This document shows, piece after piece, positions 43,262 to 51,705 of a DNA stretch of 64,000 nt. The translations under genes and the position numbers were made by a program. The stretch is from Streptomyces hygroscopicus subsp. hygroscopicus. Lineage in GTDB: Bacteria; Actinomycetota; Actinomycetes; Streptomycetales; Streptomycetaceae. The notes under the pieces are model-generated. The model saw nothing but the letters and a program-made list of their open reading frames with translations. It was not told the DNA's origin and did not search any database. Within the stretch, counting starts at the first letter, position 1. Each line of letters starts with the position of its first letter. The DNA lies in NCBI RefSeq assembly GCF_030269125.1, contig NZ_BSSM01000020.1, positions 1-64,000 of the forward strand. The letters are read 5' to 3'.

Positions 43262-44572
43262 GTGCCAGCAAGTGCAACGAAGTCCCTGCGGGTCGCCGTC
43301 CTCGCGGACTCCGACACCCGGTGGAAGTGGGGCGCGCTCACCGCGCAGCGGCTCACTCCGGCGGATGCCGAGGTCCGGCTCGACGGGTACCTCCTGCGCG
43401 GACGAGCCACCCCGACCGCCCGCCAGCTCCAGGAGGTCGGCGTCCGCGCCGACTCCCTCAGCGAGGTCACCGGCGTCGAGTTCCTCCACGCGATGGGCCA
43501 AGAGCCTTACGACGTCCTGGTGCTGGCCCTGGTCGGCGGCGGTGTGCAGGCCATGCTGCACGGCCTGCGCACCGTGTGGGGCACCGGCCGGCGGCCCGTC
43601 GTCGTCACCGGCTACGTCGGCGTCGTCTACGAGAAGCTCGCCGACGGCCTGCTCCTGCGGCACGGCGCGGACCTGGTCCTCGCCAACTCCCGCCACGACG
43701 CGGACCGGTTCCGGGCCGTGTACGAGGGGGTCGGCGCGGACGCCTCCGCGGTCACCGAGGTCGCGCTGCCCTTCCTCGGCGGGGCGCCGTACGCCGGCGA
43801 ACACGACCCGTACACCGTGGTGTTCGCGGCCCAGCCGTCCGTCCCGGACAACCGCCGCGACCGCACCTACCTCCTCGACCGCCTCATCCGGCACGCCCGC
43901 AAGCATCCCGAGCGCGAGGTGCTGCTCAAGCTGCGCTCCAAGCCCGGCGAACACACCACGCACATCGAGGAACTGCCCTACCAGAAGCTGGTCCAGGGCA
44001 AGGACGTGCCCGCCAACTTCCGCCTGGTGTACGGGCACATGGGCGAGGTGCTCGACCGCACCGACCTGCTCGTCACGGTCAGCTCCACGGCCGCCCTGGA
44101 GGCCCTCCACCGCCGGGTCCCCACGGTCGTCCTGACCGACCTCGGCGTGCGCGAGGCGCTCGGCAACCACCACTTCACCGGCTCCGGCTGCCTCGCCTCC
44201 TGGGACCAGCTCGACGCCGGACACCGGCCCGCCCCCGACGAGGAGTGGGTGGCCCGGCAGGGGGTCGCCGCCGACGGCTCGTACGACACCGCCTTCGACG
44301 CGGCCCGCGAGCGCATCGCGAAGCTGCTCGACCGGGCGGACGGGCTGCCGCCCCTGACCCCCTACTACACCCCCGAGACCGCGCCCGGCTATCTGCCCGG
44401 CATCCTCGCCCGCCACCACCTCGGCCCCGACGGCGCCCCGCTGCCCGGCGCGCCCACCGCCGACAAGGCCCCCGGACCCGTGCGCCAGATCGTGCGCCGG
44501 GCCGCGCGCGGCGCCTACCGGCACGGCGTCCAGCGGGTCGCCCCGGTGATCCGGCGGATGGGGGAGCTGTGA
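43262..44572 (+). CDS. DUF6716-type putative glycosyltransferase
   Basis: 436 residues with a GT-B-like layout: N-terminal strand RVAVLADSDTRWKWG, GTGRRPVVVTGYVG, the mid-domain switch VFAAQPSVPD, and a C-terminal VTVSSTAALEALHRRVPTVV nucleotide-sugar-binding block. I recognise it as the family called DUF6716 putative glycosyltransferase. It is followed after 23 bases by the CMP-nonulosonate synthetase. A role in adding or initiating the nonulosonate polymer is inferred from neighbours. Confidence 0.8.
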   Translation: MPASATKSLRVAVLADSDTRWKWGALTAQRLTPADAEVRLDGYLLRGRATPTARQLQEVGVRADSLSEVTGVEFLHAMGQEPYDVLVLALVGGGVQAMLHGLRTVWGTGRRPVVVTGYVGVVYEKLADGLLLRHGADLVLANSRHDADRFRAVYEGVGADASAVTEVALPFLGGAPYAGEHDPYTVVFAAQPSVPDNRRDRTYLLDRLIRHARKHPEREVLLKLRSKPGEHTTHIEELPYQKLVQGKDVPANFRLVYGHMGEVLDRTDLLVTVSSTAALEALHRRVPTVVLTDLGVREALGNHHFTGSGCLASWDQLDAGHRPAPDEEWVARQGVAADGSYDTAFDAARERIAKLLDRADGLPPLTPYYTPETAPGYLPGILARHHLGPDGAPLPGAPTADKAPGPVRQIVRRAARGAYRHGVQRVAPVIRRMGEL

Positions 44573-44595
44573 CCTCTACACAAGGAGTAGACCCC

Positions 44596-45825
44596 ATGTC
44601 CGACCCGGAAGCGGGCCAGGGCGCCTCGGTGCGCCGGGTGCTCGCGGTGATCCCGGCCCGCGGCGGCTCCAAGGGCGTGCCCGCGAAGAACCTCGCCCCG
44701 GTCGGCGGCGTCCCGCTGGTGGCCCGCGCGGTGCGCGAGTGCCGCGCCACCCGCCTGGTGACCGATGTCGTGGTCTCCACCGACGACCAGGCCATCGCGG
44801 CCGCCGCCCGCGAGGCGGGCGCCGAGGTGGTGCTCCGCCCGGCCGCCATCGCCGGGGACACCGCGACGTCCGAGGCGGCCGTGCTGCACGCCATGGACGC
44901 CCACGAGGCGCTGCACGGCGCGGCCGTGGACGTCGTCCTGCTCGTGCAGTGCACCAGCCCCTTCATCGTCCGCGAGGACGTGGACGGAGTGGCCGGCGCG
45001 GTGCTGGAGAACGGCGCGGACACGGCGGTGACCGTGGCCCCCTTCCACGGCTTCGTGTGGCGCGAGGACGACGCCGGGTCCGCGGGCGGGGTCGGGGTCA
45101 ACCACGACAAGTCGTACCGTCCCCGCCGCCAGGACCGCCCCCAGGACTTCCTGGAGACCGGCACGGCGTACGCCATGGACGCGGCCGGTTTCCGCGAGCA
45201 CGGGCACCGTTTCTTCGGCCGCACCGAACTCGTGCGCACCGATCCCGCGCGGGTGCTGGAGATCGACGACCCGCACGACCTGGCGAGGGCCCGCGCGCTG
45301 GCCCCCCTCTTCGACGCGGAACGCCCCGGTGCGCTGCCGGCGGCCGACGACATCGACGCGGTCGTACTCGACTTCGACGGCACCCAGACGGACGACCGGG
45401 TGCTGATCGACTCCGAAGGGCGGGAACTCGTCTCCGTGCACCGCGGGGACGGACTCGGCATCGCGGCGCTGCGCAGGAGCGGCCTGAAGATGCTGATCCT
45501 GTCCACGGAACAGAACCCCGTGGTCGCCGCCCGCGCCCGGAAGCTGAGGCTTCCCGTGCTGCACGGCATCGACCGCAAGGACCTCGCCCTCAAGCAGTGG
45601 TGCGAGGAGCAGGGCATCGCGCCGGAGCGCGTGCTCTACGTCGGCAACGACGTCAACGACCTCCCCTGCTTCGCCCTCGTCGGCTGGCCCGTGGCGGTCG
45701 CGAGCGCCCACGACGTCGTACGCGGCGCCGCACGCGCGGTCACCTCCCTGCCCGGCGGTGACGGCGCGATCCGAGAGATCGCCAGCTGGATCCTCGGCCC
45801 CTCTCTCGATTCCCTCCCCAAGTAA
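44596..45825 (+). CDS. neuA: CMP-nonulosonate synthetase fused to HAD-type phosphatase
   Basis: 409 residues in two parts. Residues 1-235 are an acylneuraminate cytidylyltransferase (nucleotide-binding IPARGGSKGVPAKNL, then QCTSPFI and FLETGTAYAMD). Residues 250-409 are a KdsC-like HAD phosphatase with DFDGTQTDD (259-267) and VGNDVNDLPCF. The phosphatase would remove the 9-phosphate of a nonulosonate and the synthetase would load CMP onto it. AAGGAG lies 8 bases before ATG 44596. A phosphatase is needed when the sugar is made from a hexose 6-phosphate, as for Kdn, which fits the Kdn-containing teichulosonic acids known in Streptomyces walls. Confidence 0.9.
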   Translation: MSDPEAGQGASVRRVLAVIPARGGSKGVPAKNLAPVGGVPLVARAVRECRATRLVTDVVVSTDDQAIAAAAREAGAEVVLRPAAIAGDTATSEAAVLHAMDAHEALHGAAVDVVLLVQCTSPFIVREDVDGVAGAVLENGADTAVTVAPFHGFVWREDDAGSAGGVGVNHDKSYRPRRQDRPQDFLETGTAYAMDAAGFREHGHRFFGRTELVRTDPARVLEIDDPHDLARARALAPLFDAERPGALPAADDIDAVVLDFDGTQTDDRVLIDSEGRELVSVHRGDGLGIAALRRSGLKMLILSTEQNPVVAARARKLRLPVLHGIDRKDLALKQWCEEQGIAPERVLYVGNDVNDLPCFALVGWPVAVASAHDVVRGAARAVTSLPGGDGAIREIASWILGPSLDSLPK

Positions 45826-45837
45826 GGACACCCCCTG

Positions 45838-46776
45838 ATGAGCACCAACTCCCGTCTGCGTACGTTCGGTTCGCGCGAGGTCGGCCCGGGTCGCCCCGTC
45901 TACATCTGCGGCGAGATCGGCATCAACCACAACGGTGAGCTGGAGAACGCGTTCAAGCTGATCGACGCCGCCGCCGAGGCCGGCTGCGACGCGGTCAAGT
46001 TCCAGAAGCGCACGCCCGAGATCTGCACCCCGCGCGACCAGTGGGACATCGAGCGCGACACCCCGTGGGGCCGGATGACCTACATCGACTACCGCCACCG
46101 CGTGGAGTTCGGCGAGGACGAGTACCGCCGGATCGACGAGTACTGCAAGGAGAAGGGCATCGACTGGTTCGCGTCCCCGTGGGACACCGAGGCCGTCGCC
46201 TTCCTGGAGAAGTTCGACCTGCCCGCCCACAAGGTCGCCTCCGCGTCGCTGACCGACGACGAGCTGCTGCGCGCCCTGCGTGCCACCGGCCGCACGGTCA
46301 TCCTCTCCACCGGCATGTCCACCCCGAAGCAGATCCGCCACGCGGTCGAGGTCCTCGGCTCGGACAACATCCTGATGTGCCACGCCACGTCGACCTACCC
46401 GGCGAAGGCCGAGGAGCTGAACCTCCGTGTGATCAACACGCTGGAGAAGGAGTTCCCGAACGTGCCGATCGGCTACTCCGGCCACGAGACCGGCCTGCAG
46501 ACCACGCTGGCCGCCGTCGCCCTCGGCGCCGCGTTCGTCGAGCGCCACATCACCCTCGACCGCGCCATGTGGGGCTCCGACCAGGCCGCCTCCGTCGAGC
46601 CCCAGGGCCTCACGCGCCTCGTGCGCGACATCCGCACCATCGAGGCTTCCCTGGGTGACGGCGTCAAGAAGGTCTACGACTCCGAGCTCGGCCCGATGAA
46701 GAAGCTGCGCCGCGTCACCGGCGTCGTCGCCGAGGCGGAGATCGCGGCCGCGGCCGGCGAGCCGGTCACGGTGTGA
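45838..46776 (+). CDS. neuB: N-acylneuraminate/Kdn(-9-phosphate) synthase
   Basis: 312-residue TIM-barrel enzyme that condenses phosphoenolpyruvate with a hexose to a nine-carbon sugar. Landmarks are CGEIGINHNG, AGCDAVKFQKRTPE, WFASPWD, KVASASLTDDELL, STGMSTPKQI, GYSGHETGL and VERHITLDRAMWGSDQ. The C-terminal SAF (antifreeze-like) domain of typical NeuB proteins (about 345 residues) is missing. It is 12 bases downstream of neuA. Whether it uses ManNAc, mannose or mannose 6-phosphate cannot be read directly; the fused phosphatase in NeuA favours a phosphorylated intermediate. Confidence 0.9.
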   Translation: MSTNSRLRTFGSREVGPGRPVYICGEIGINHNGELENAFKLIDAAAEAGCDAVKFQKRTPEICTPRDQWDIERDTPWGRMTYIDYRHRVEFGEDEYRRIDEYCKEKGIDWFASPWDTEAVAFLEKFDLPAHKVASASLTDDELLRALRATGRTVILSTGMSTPKQIRHAVEVLGSDNILMCHATSTYPAKAEELNLRVINTLEKEFPNVPIGYSGHETGLQTTLAAVALGAAFVERHITLDRAMWGSDQAASVEPQGLTRLVRDIRTIEASLGDGVKKVYDSELGPMKKLRRVTGVVAEAEIAAAAGEPVTV

Positions 46777-46812
46777 TTCCAGGTCACTTACGACGGGACG
46801 GTCGTACCCCCG

Positions 46813-48153
46813 ATGAGCCCCCGCGCCGGCCGCACCGGCCACCCCGCCCGCACGCTCGCCTTCGTGGAGAGCCCGGTCCAGCTGCTGAACGTCCTGGAGT
46901 GGGCCCACCTGCACGGGCTACGAGATCCGGACCCGGGCCCGGCGGGGGGCGCGGGGGCGGGTGCGGACCCGCTGCCGCCGGTCGGCCTCCTCCCGCCCGC
47001 CGGTCCCCTGCCCTCCGTGCCCGCGCAGGTGCGGCGGACACCGGCGGGCGGAACGGCGGTGGCGGACGGGGGGGCTCCGGCCGGTGGAGCGTCCGCGGAC
47101 GGCGGGGTGTCTCCGACCGGCGGGGCGCCGTCGGCCGACGGGGGGTCACCGCCCGGGGGAGCGTCACCAACCGGTGGGACCCCACCGGTTGGCGGTGACC
47201 TCACGGTCGTCGTCCTGTCCCCGACCGATCCCATGACCCGCGGCCAGCTGCGCCGGATGGCCGACCTGGCGCGGGACGAGGGCTACCGGGTGCGCTGGGA
47301 GGAGGCCCGCGGCGGCCCGACCGCGCCCTTCGCCACCATCGGCGGCCTCGCGGGCCTGCTCCGCCGCGCCGACCGCGTGGTCATGGGCGATCCCTTCTCC
47401 CGCTACGTCCAGCTGCTGCTGACCATCACCCGGGCGCGCGACCTGGTGGTGGTGGACGACGGCACCGCGACGATGGAGTTCGTCGCCCAACTCGCCCGCG
47501 GCGAACGCCTGGTGCGCTGGCACCGCAAGGGCGGCCGTCCCGGCCCCCGCGACCTGCTCTTCGCGCCGGTCTCCTTCTCGGCCCGCCGCCGCCTGACGCC
47601 CAGCGCGCACCGCCGGGTGGAGGTCTTCTCCTCGATGCCGGTGCACGAGATCCCCGAGGGCGTCACGGTCACGGCCAACGACTTCTCCTGGACCCGGGCC
47701 CGTTTCGGACCGCCGCGCATCACCAAGGGCGCGGACATGGTGGGCACGTCCCTGGTGGAGACGGGCGTGGTCGACGGCGACTCCTACCTGGAGGCCGTCC
47801 GCACGCTGGCCAAGGCCCACGGCACCACCCGTTACTTCGCCCACCGCCGCGAGAGCACGGAGAAACTGCACCGCCTGGCCACCGAGACCGGCCTGGAGAT
47901 CGTCCGGCCCGACCTCCCCCTGGAACTGATCGCCCGCCGCGGCCCCATCGGCCGTACGATCCTCAGCTTCCCCTCCACGGTCGTCCACACCCTCCCCCTG
48001 GCCCTGGCCGGCACCGGCGTCCGCGTCGCGGTGTGCGACATCGACCCGACCTGGCTCACGGAGAACGCGTCACCACGGGCCCAGGGCTTCCTGTCGGGAG
48101 TGACGGGGACGGCGCGCGACGTGCACCGACTGGCGTCGGTGAGCCTGGCGTAG
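46813..48153 (+). CDS. putative nonulosonate glycosyltransferase with low-complexity insertion
   Basis: 446 residues. The N-terminus (TLAFVESPVQLLNVLEWAHL) and later blocks (LVVVDDGTATMEFVAQL, TSLVETGVVDGDSYLEAV, FAHRRESTEKLH, SFPSTVVHTLPLAL) follow the plan of polysialyl-/capsule-type transferases, where the SPxQ motif begins the first strand. Between about residues 38 and 127 lies a Gly/Ala/Pro/Ser-rich insertion that interrupts the first half of the Rossmann-like domain. ATG 46813 has only a weak ribosome site. It follows neuB by 36 bases, and the DUF6716 and polysialyltransferase-like genes are in the same cluster. Confidence 0.72.
   Translation: MSPRAGRTGHPARTLAFVESPVQLLNVLEWAHLHGLRDPDPGPAGGAGAGADPLPPVGLLPPAGPLPSVPAQVRRTPAGGTAVADGGAPAGGASADGGVSPTGGAPSADGGSPPGGASPTGGTPPVGGDLTVVVLSPTDPMTRGQLRRMADLARDEGYRVRWEEARGGPTAPFATIGGLAGLLRRADRVVMGDPFSRYVQLLLTITRARDLVVVDDGTATMEFVAQLARGERLVRWHRKGGRPGPRDLLFAPVSFSARRRLTPSAHRRVEVFSSMPVHEIPEGVTVTANDFSWTRARFGPPRITKGADMVGTSLVETGVVDGDSYLEAVRTLAKAHGTTRYFAHRRESTEKLHRLATETGLEIVRPDLPLELIARRGPIGRTILSFPSTVVHTLPLALAGTGVRVAVCDIDPTWLTENASPRAQGFLSGVTGTARDVHRLASVSLA
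47167..47192. repeat. 26-bp near-perfect palindrome inside the insertion-coding region
   Basis: CCAACCGGTGGG (47167-47178) and CCCACCGGTTGG (47181-47192) are exact inverted copies 2 bases apart. They lie at the end of the low-complexity insertion of the glycosyltransferase gene. A structure this tight can extrude as a hairpin and promote repeat expansion or deletion. Confidence 0.85.
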
Positions 48154-48239
48154 GCCCCTCGCCGCGGGCTCCCGGAGGCGTGCCCCCTGGGCTTCGGCGC
48201 CGGGTCGGGCACTTCCGGCCGCCGCCGCGCCGGCTCCGA

Positions 48240-49241
48240 TCACGCGTCGGCGCAGGAGCGGAGGCGCTGGGCCAGGGCGTGGACCAGGGTGCGGAGTTCG
48301 GCGGGGCGTTCGATGGCGAAGGGGCGGTCGAGGGCGGCGAGGGCCGGTGGCAGCCAGTCGAGGCGTTCCACGCGGAGTTCGACGCGGAGCCAGCGTTCGT
48401 CCGTCCGGTCCCCGGTCGCCGTGGGTTCGTCCTCCGTCAGGGTCGCGACGGCGGCCGGGAGGCGGGCACGGATCTGTTCCGGTGTGCCGTGGACGCGCAG
48501 GGTCACCGCGTGCCGGTACTCGGCCGTGGCGAAGCCGGAGAGGACGCGCTGGGCGGGATCGGGCACCGGGGGCGCCTCGAAGGAGCCGGGCAGGGCTCTG
48601 GCGTCCGTGACGCGGTCGAGCCGGAAGGTCCGGTCCTCGTCGAGCCGGGGGTCGAGGCCCGTCACGTACCAGCGGCCCGCGTGCGCGACGATCCCGTACG
48701 CGTGCAGCGTGCGCTCGCTGCGGCGCCCGTCGCGGTCGGTGTACCGGATCGAGACGGGCCGGTGGTGGCGTACCGCGTCGGCGAGGGTGAGCAGGACCCC
48801 GGCGTCCGGGGTGGCGGGTTCGCCGGGCCGGTCCGTGAAGGCGAGGGAGTCCAGGAGCGCGTCGAGGCGCCGGACGAGGTGCCCCGGCAGCACCCGGCGG
48901 ATCTTGGCCGACGCCGTCTCGCTCGCCGTCCGCTCCGTCAGCCCCGCTCGGCGGCCGGCGGCCAGGCCGAGGAGTACGGCGAGTGCCTCCTCGTCACCGA
49001 GCATGAGCGGGGGCAGCCGGTACCCGCGGCCGAGCCGGTACCCGCCGTAGCGGCCGCGGACCGACTCCACGGGCACGTCGAGGTCGATCAGCTGGTCCAC
49101 GTACCGGCGCACGGTCCGTCCCTCGACGCCGAGCCGGTCGGCGAGTTCGGCCACCGTCCGGGTGCCGCCCGACTGCAGCAGCTCCAGGAGGGTCAGCACG
49201 CGGCCGGTGGGGCGGGGCGCGCGGCCGGTGCGAGGAGACAT
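48240..49241 (-). CDS. YafY-type transcriptional regulator with WYL domain
   Basis: 333 residues. The N-terminal HTH (about 12-65: RVLTLLELLQSGGTRTVAEL, GRTVRRYVDQL) is followed by the WYL domain (about 140-220, with GRWYVTGLDPR) and a C-terminal WCX-like extension. WYL proteins bind small ligands or nucleic acids and usually control the neighbouring gene. Here a VOC gene is transcribed divergently 92 bases away, and a 7-bp inverted repeat lies between them. Confidence 0.92.
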   Translation of the reverse strand: MSPRTGRAPRPTGRVLTLLELLQSGGTRTVAELADRLGVEGRTVRRYVDQLIDLDVPVESVRGRYGGYRLGRGYRLPPLMLGDEEALAVLLGLAAGRRAGLTERTASETASAKIRRVLPGHLVRRLDALLDSLAFTDRPGEPATPDAGVLLTLADAVRHHRPVSIRYTDRDGRRSERTLHAYGIVAHAGRWYVTGLDPRLDEDRTFRLDRVTDARALPGSFEAPPVPDPAQRVLSGFATAEYRHAVTLRVHGTPEQIRARLPAAVATLTEDEPTATGDRTDERWLRVELRVERLDWLPPALAALDRPFAIERPAELRTLVHALAQRLRSCADA

Positions 49242-49261
49242 GTCCGCAGCGTAACGCGGAT

Positions 49262-49282
49262 AGGGGACCGATTCTGTCCCCT
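49262..49282. promoter_or_regulatory. operator-like inverted repeat between WYL and VOC genes
   Basis: AGGGGAC-N7-GTCCCCT (49262-49282) lies 20 bases from the WYL start codon. It is about 10 bases upstream of a TAGCGT hexamer (about 49292) that may be the VOC -10, so it would cover that promoter's -35. It is a good candidate binding site for the WYL regulator. Confidence 0.6.
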
Positions 49283-49333
49283 TTTCCTCCTAGCGTTCGG
49301 GGCGCAGCGGTTCCCCCAGCCAAGGAGATCACC

Positions 49334-49714
49334 ATGGACTTCGTCTCGATCCGCGTCATCACCGGCGACGTCGAGCGCCTCGTCGGGTTCTACGAGCGGG
49401 CCACCGGAGTGCGGGCCGTCCGGGCCACCGAGGACTTCGCGGAGCTCAGGACCCCCCACGCCACCCTCGCGATCGCCGGCACCCGCACCGTCCCGCTCTT
49501 CGCCCCCGGCGCCGCCCGTCCGGCGGACAACCACAGCGTGATCATCGAGTTCCGCGTCGACGACGTGGACCGCGTGCACCGGAACCTGACCGGCCTGGTC
49601 ACCGATTTCGTCAACGAGCCCACCACCATGCCCTGGGGCAACCGCTCGCTGCTGTTCCGCGACCCCGACGGCAACCTCGTCAACTTCTTCACCCCGGCCG
49701 TGGCCCGGGGATAG
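49334..49714 (+). CDS. VOC (glyoxalase-fold) family protein
   Basis: 126 residues with two VOC modules (ITGDVERLVGFYERATGVRAV, then NHSVIIEFRVDDVDRVHRNL) and a typical C-terminal strand LLFRDPDGNLVNFFTP. CAAGGAGAT before ATG 49334 is a strong ribosome site. It is divergent from the WYL regulator. In actinomycetes such pairs often respond to an unknown small molecule; the substrate is unknown. Confidence 0.88.
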   Translation: MDFVSIRVITGDVERLVGFYERATGVRAVRATEDFAELRTPHATLAIAGTRTVPLFAPGAARPADNHSVIIEFRVDDVDRVHRNLTGLVTDFVNEPTTMPWGNRSLLFRDPDGNLVNFFTPAVARG

Positions 49715-50248
49715 GCCGCCGGGCCGGCGCGAACGTCCGCGCCCGGACGGAGCAGCGGCCGAGGAGGCCGCCGGGCGGGGCGCCGGGGCGCCCGGGGAGG
49801 TCATCGAACCCGTGCGGCCGCGGCGTCGGGGACGGGTCTCGCGGGCCGGCGCCACCCGCTCGGGGAGAGGCCGGTGCCGAACGCCGGGCCCCGGTCCGGG
49901 GAGCGGGGATCGGGCTCCGGTCCGGGAGGACGCGGGAGGCTGGAGGGTGGTGCGCCGCGTAGTCCCCGGCGATCGCGTCGTGGGCGGCACGGGTCGTCCG
50001 GAGGAGGCCCCCGGTCGTATCGGTCACCGGTCGTGACCCTAGTGGGTGCGGGCCGAGTGGAGGTCCGGTTCGTGGACATGGCGAGCGTGACTCGGCCAAG
50101 GCGTGGTATGCGTGGAAGGAGAAAAAAGTGGTTTTACCCATCACAGTCCACAGTCATGCGCCCAACGGTCAGATTTTCTTCCCCTGACGGGCTGAACTTT
50201 TGTTGATCCAGGGGCAGTTGACCACCCGGGCGTCCTACCCTTCAGAGG
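49715..50248. other. gene-poor region with a degenerate methyltransferase start
   Basis: 534 bases between the VOC gene and the amidohydrolase gene. Apart from the methyltransferase remnant at 49944-50027 there is no credible gene. The stretch from about 50100 to 50220 is noticeably richer in A and T than its surroundings, as expected for the amidohydrolase promoter region. Confidence 0.5.
49944..50027 (-). pseudogene. remnant of a SAM-dependent methyltransferase N-terminus
   Basis: GTG 50027 begins a frame reading VTDTTGGLLRTTRAAHDAIA and then GDYAAHHP. This matches the usual N-terminus of Streptomyces class I methyltransferases (LLRTTRxAYDAIAxDYA). After about 28 codons the frame turns into Pro/Arg-rich sequence with no methyltransferase motif, and no other frame continues it. 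TAGGGT lies 8 bases upstream, so even the promoter seems preserved. It is probably the stump left by a deletion. Confidence 0.5.
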
Positions 50249-51490
50249 GTGAAGCAATTGATGTCCCTAGAGTCCGAGGCCGGCCTCGCGGGGGATGTGC
50301 TCCCCGGCGTGCTGAGCGAGTCCCTGCACGCCGAACTCGTCGCCTTCCGCCGCGACTTGCACATGCACCCCGAGCTGGGCAACCAGGAGTTCCGTACGAC
50401 TGCCGCGATCAAGGAGCGGCTGGAGAAGGCCGGGCTGCGGCCCCGCGTCCTCTCCACCGGAACCGGACTCGTGTGCGACATCGGCCTGGCAGAGGGTGAG
50501 CAGCCCGCCGTGCCGGTGCTCGCGCTGCGGGCCGACATCGACGCGCTGCCGATCCCGGACACCAAGAGTGACTGCCCCTACCGCTCCACCGTGCCCGACC
50601 GGGCGCACGCGTGCGGTCACGACATGCACACGACCGTGGTCCTCGGCACCGGCCTCGTCCTCGCCGACCTGCACGAGAAGGGTCTGCTCACCCGCCCCGT
50701 ACGGCTGATCTTCCAGCCCGCCGAGGAGGTGCTGCCCGGCGGCGCCCTCGGCGCCATCGAGGACGGCGCGCTCGACAGGGTCGGGCGGATCCTCGCCGTG
50801 CACTGCGACCCCCGTGTCGAGGTCGGCCGCGTCGGGCTGCGCCACGGCCCCATCACCAGCGCCTGCGACCGACTGGAGATCGCCCTGGACGGGCCCGGCG
50901 GGCACACCGCCCGGCCGCACCTGACCACCGATCTCGTCACCGCCGCCGCCCGGGTCGCCGTCGACGTCCCCGCGCTGATCGCCCGCCGCGTCGACACCCG
51001 CGTCGGGCTGGCCCTCACCTGGGGCCGGATCGAGTCGGGCCACGCCCCGAACGTCGTACCGCAGCACGCGGAGCTGGCCGGCACGGTGCGCTGCCTGGAC
51101 CTGGAGGCGTGGCGGCAGGCCCCCGACATCGTGCACGCGGCCATCGACGAGGTCGCCACCATGCACCGGGCCAAGTCGGAGATCAACTACGTGCGCGGGG
51201 TGCCGCCGGTCGTCAACGACAAGGGCTCCGCCGACCTGCTGCGCCGCGCGATGGTCGCGCGCCGGGGCCGGGACTCCGTGGAGAGCACCGCGCAGAGCCT
51301 CGGCGGCGAGGACTTCTCCTGGTACCTGGAGCACGTGCCCGGCGCCATGGCCCGGCTCGGCGTGCGCCGCCCCGGCGAGCGCACCGTGCGCGATCTGCAC
51401 CAGGGCGACTTCGACGCCGACGAGCACGCCATCACGGTGGGTGTGGAGATGTTCACCGCGGCCGCGTTCCTCTACGACAGCGAGGACTGA
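50249..51490 (+). CDS. M20-family amidohydrolase
   Basis: 413-residue zinc-dependent amidohydrolase of the M20D (hippurate/IAA-amino acid hydrolase) type. Metal-ligand regions are HMHPELGNQEF, ALRADIDALPI, HACGHDMHTT, QPAEEVLPGGA and HCDPRV, and the dimerisation lid lies in the middle. GTG 50249 lies 7 bases after TACCCT, so translation is probably leaderless. Substrate unknown: N-acyl amino acids or a related amide. It is upstream of, and co-directional with, the nucleoside transporter genes but separated by 310 bases and probably independent. Confidence 0.88.
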   Translation: MKQLMSLESEAGLAGDVLPGVLSESLHAELVAFRRDLHMHPELGNQEFRTTAAIKERLEKAGLRPRVLSTGTGLVCDIGLAEGEQPAVPVLALRADIDALPIPDTKSDCPYRSTVPDRAHACGHDMHTTVVLGTGLVLADLHEKGLLTRPVRLIFQPAEEVLPGGALGAIEDGALDRVGRILAVHCDPRVEVGRVGLRHGPITSACDRLEIALDGPGGHTARPHLTTDLVTAAARVAVDVPALIARRVDTRVGLALTWGRIESGHAPNVVPQHAELAGTVRCLDLEAWRQAPDIVHAAIDEVATMHRAKSEINYVRGVPPVVNDKGSADLLRRAMVARRGRDSVESTAQSLGGEDFSWYLEHVPGAMARLGVRRPGERTVRDLHQGDFDADEHAITVGVEMFTAAAFLYDSED

Positions 51491-51705
51491 CAGGGCCGCG
51501 GGGGCGACCGCTCCGAGGGGCGGCCCTTCCCGGAACCTCCCCTGGAGCGGCCGTCCCGCTCCGGGGGCGCCCGCCCGTCCCGGCGCAACATGTTCGCAAG
51601 CCAATCGTGCGCTGTGCGCAACAGAGGTGTGAGAGGACTCGCAGCACGAGTTCAGACGCTGTTTGCCTCGAATCGATAACGGCTTCGAGAGAGGGTTTTT
51701 TGCGA

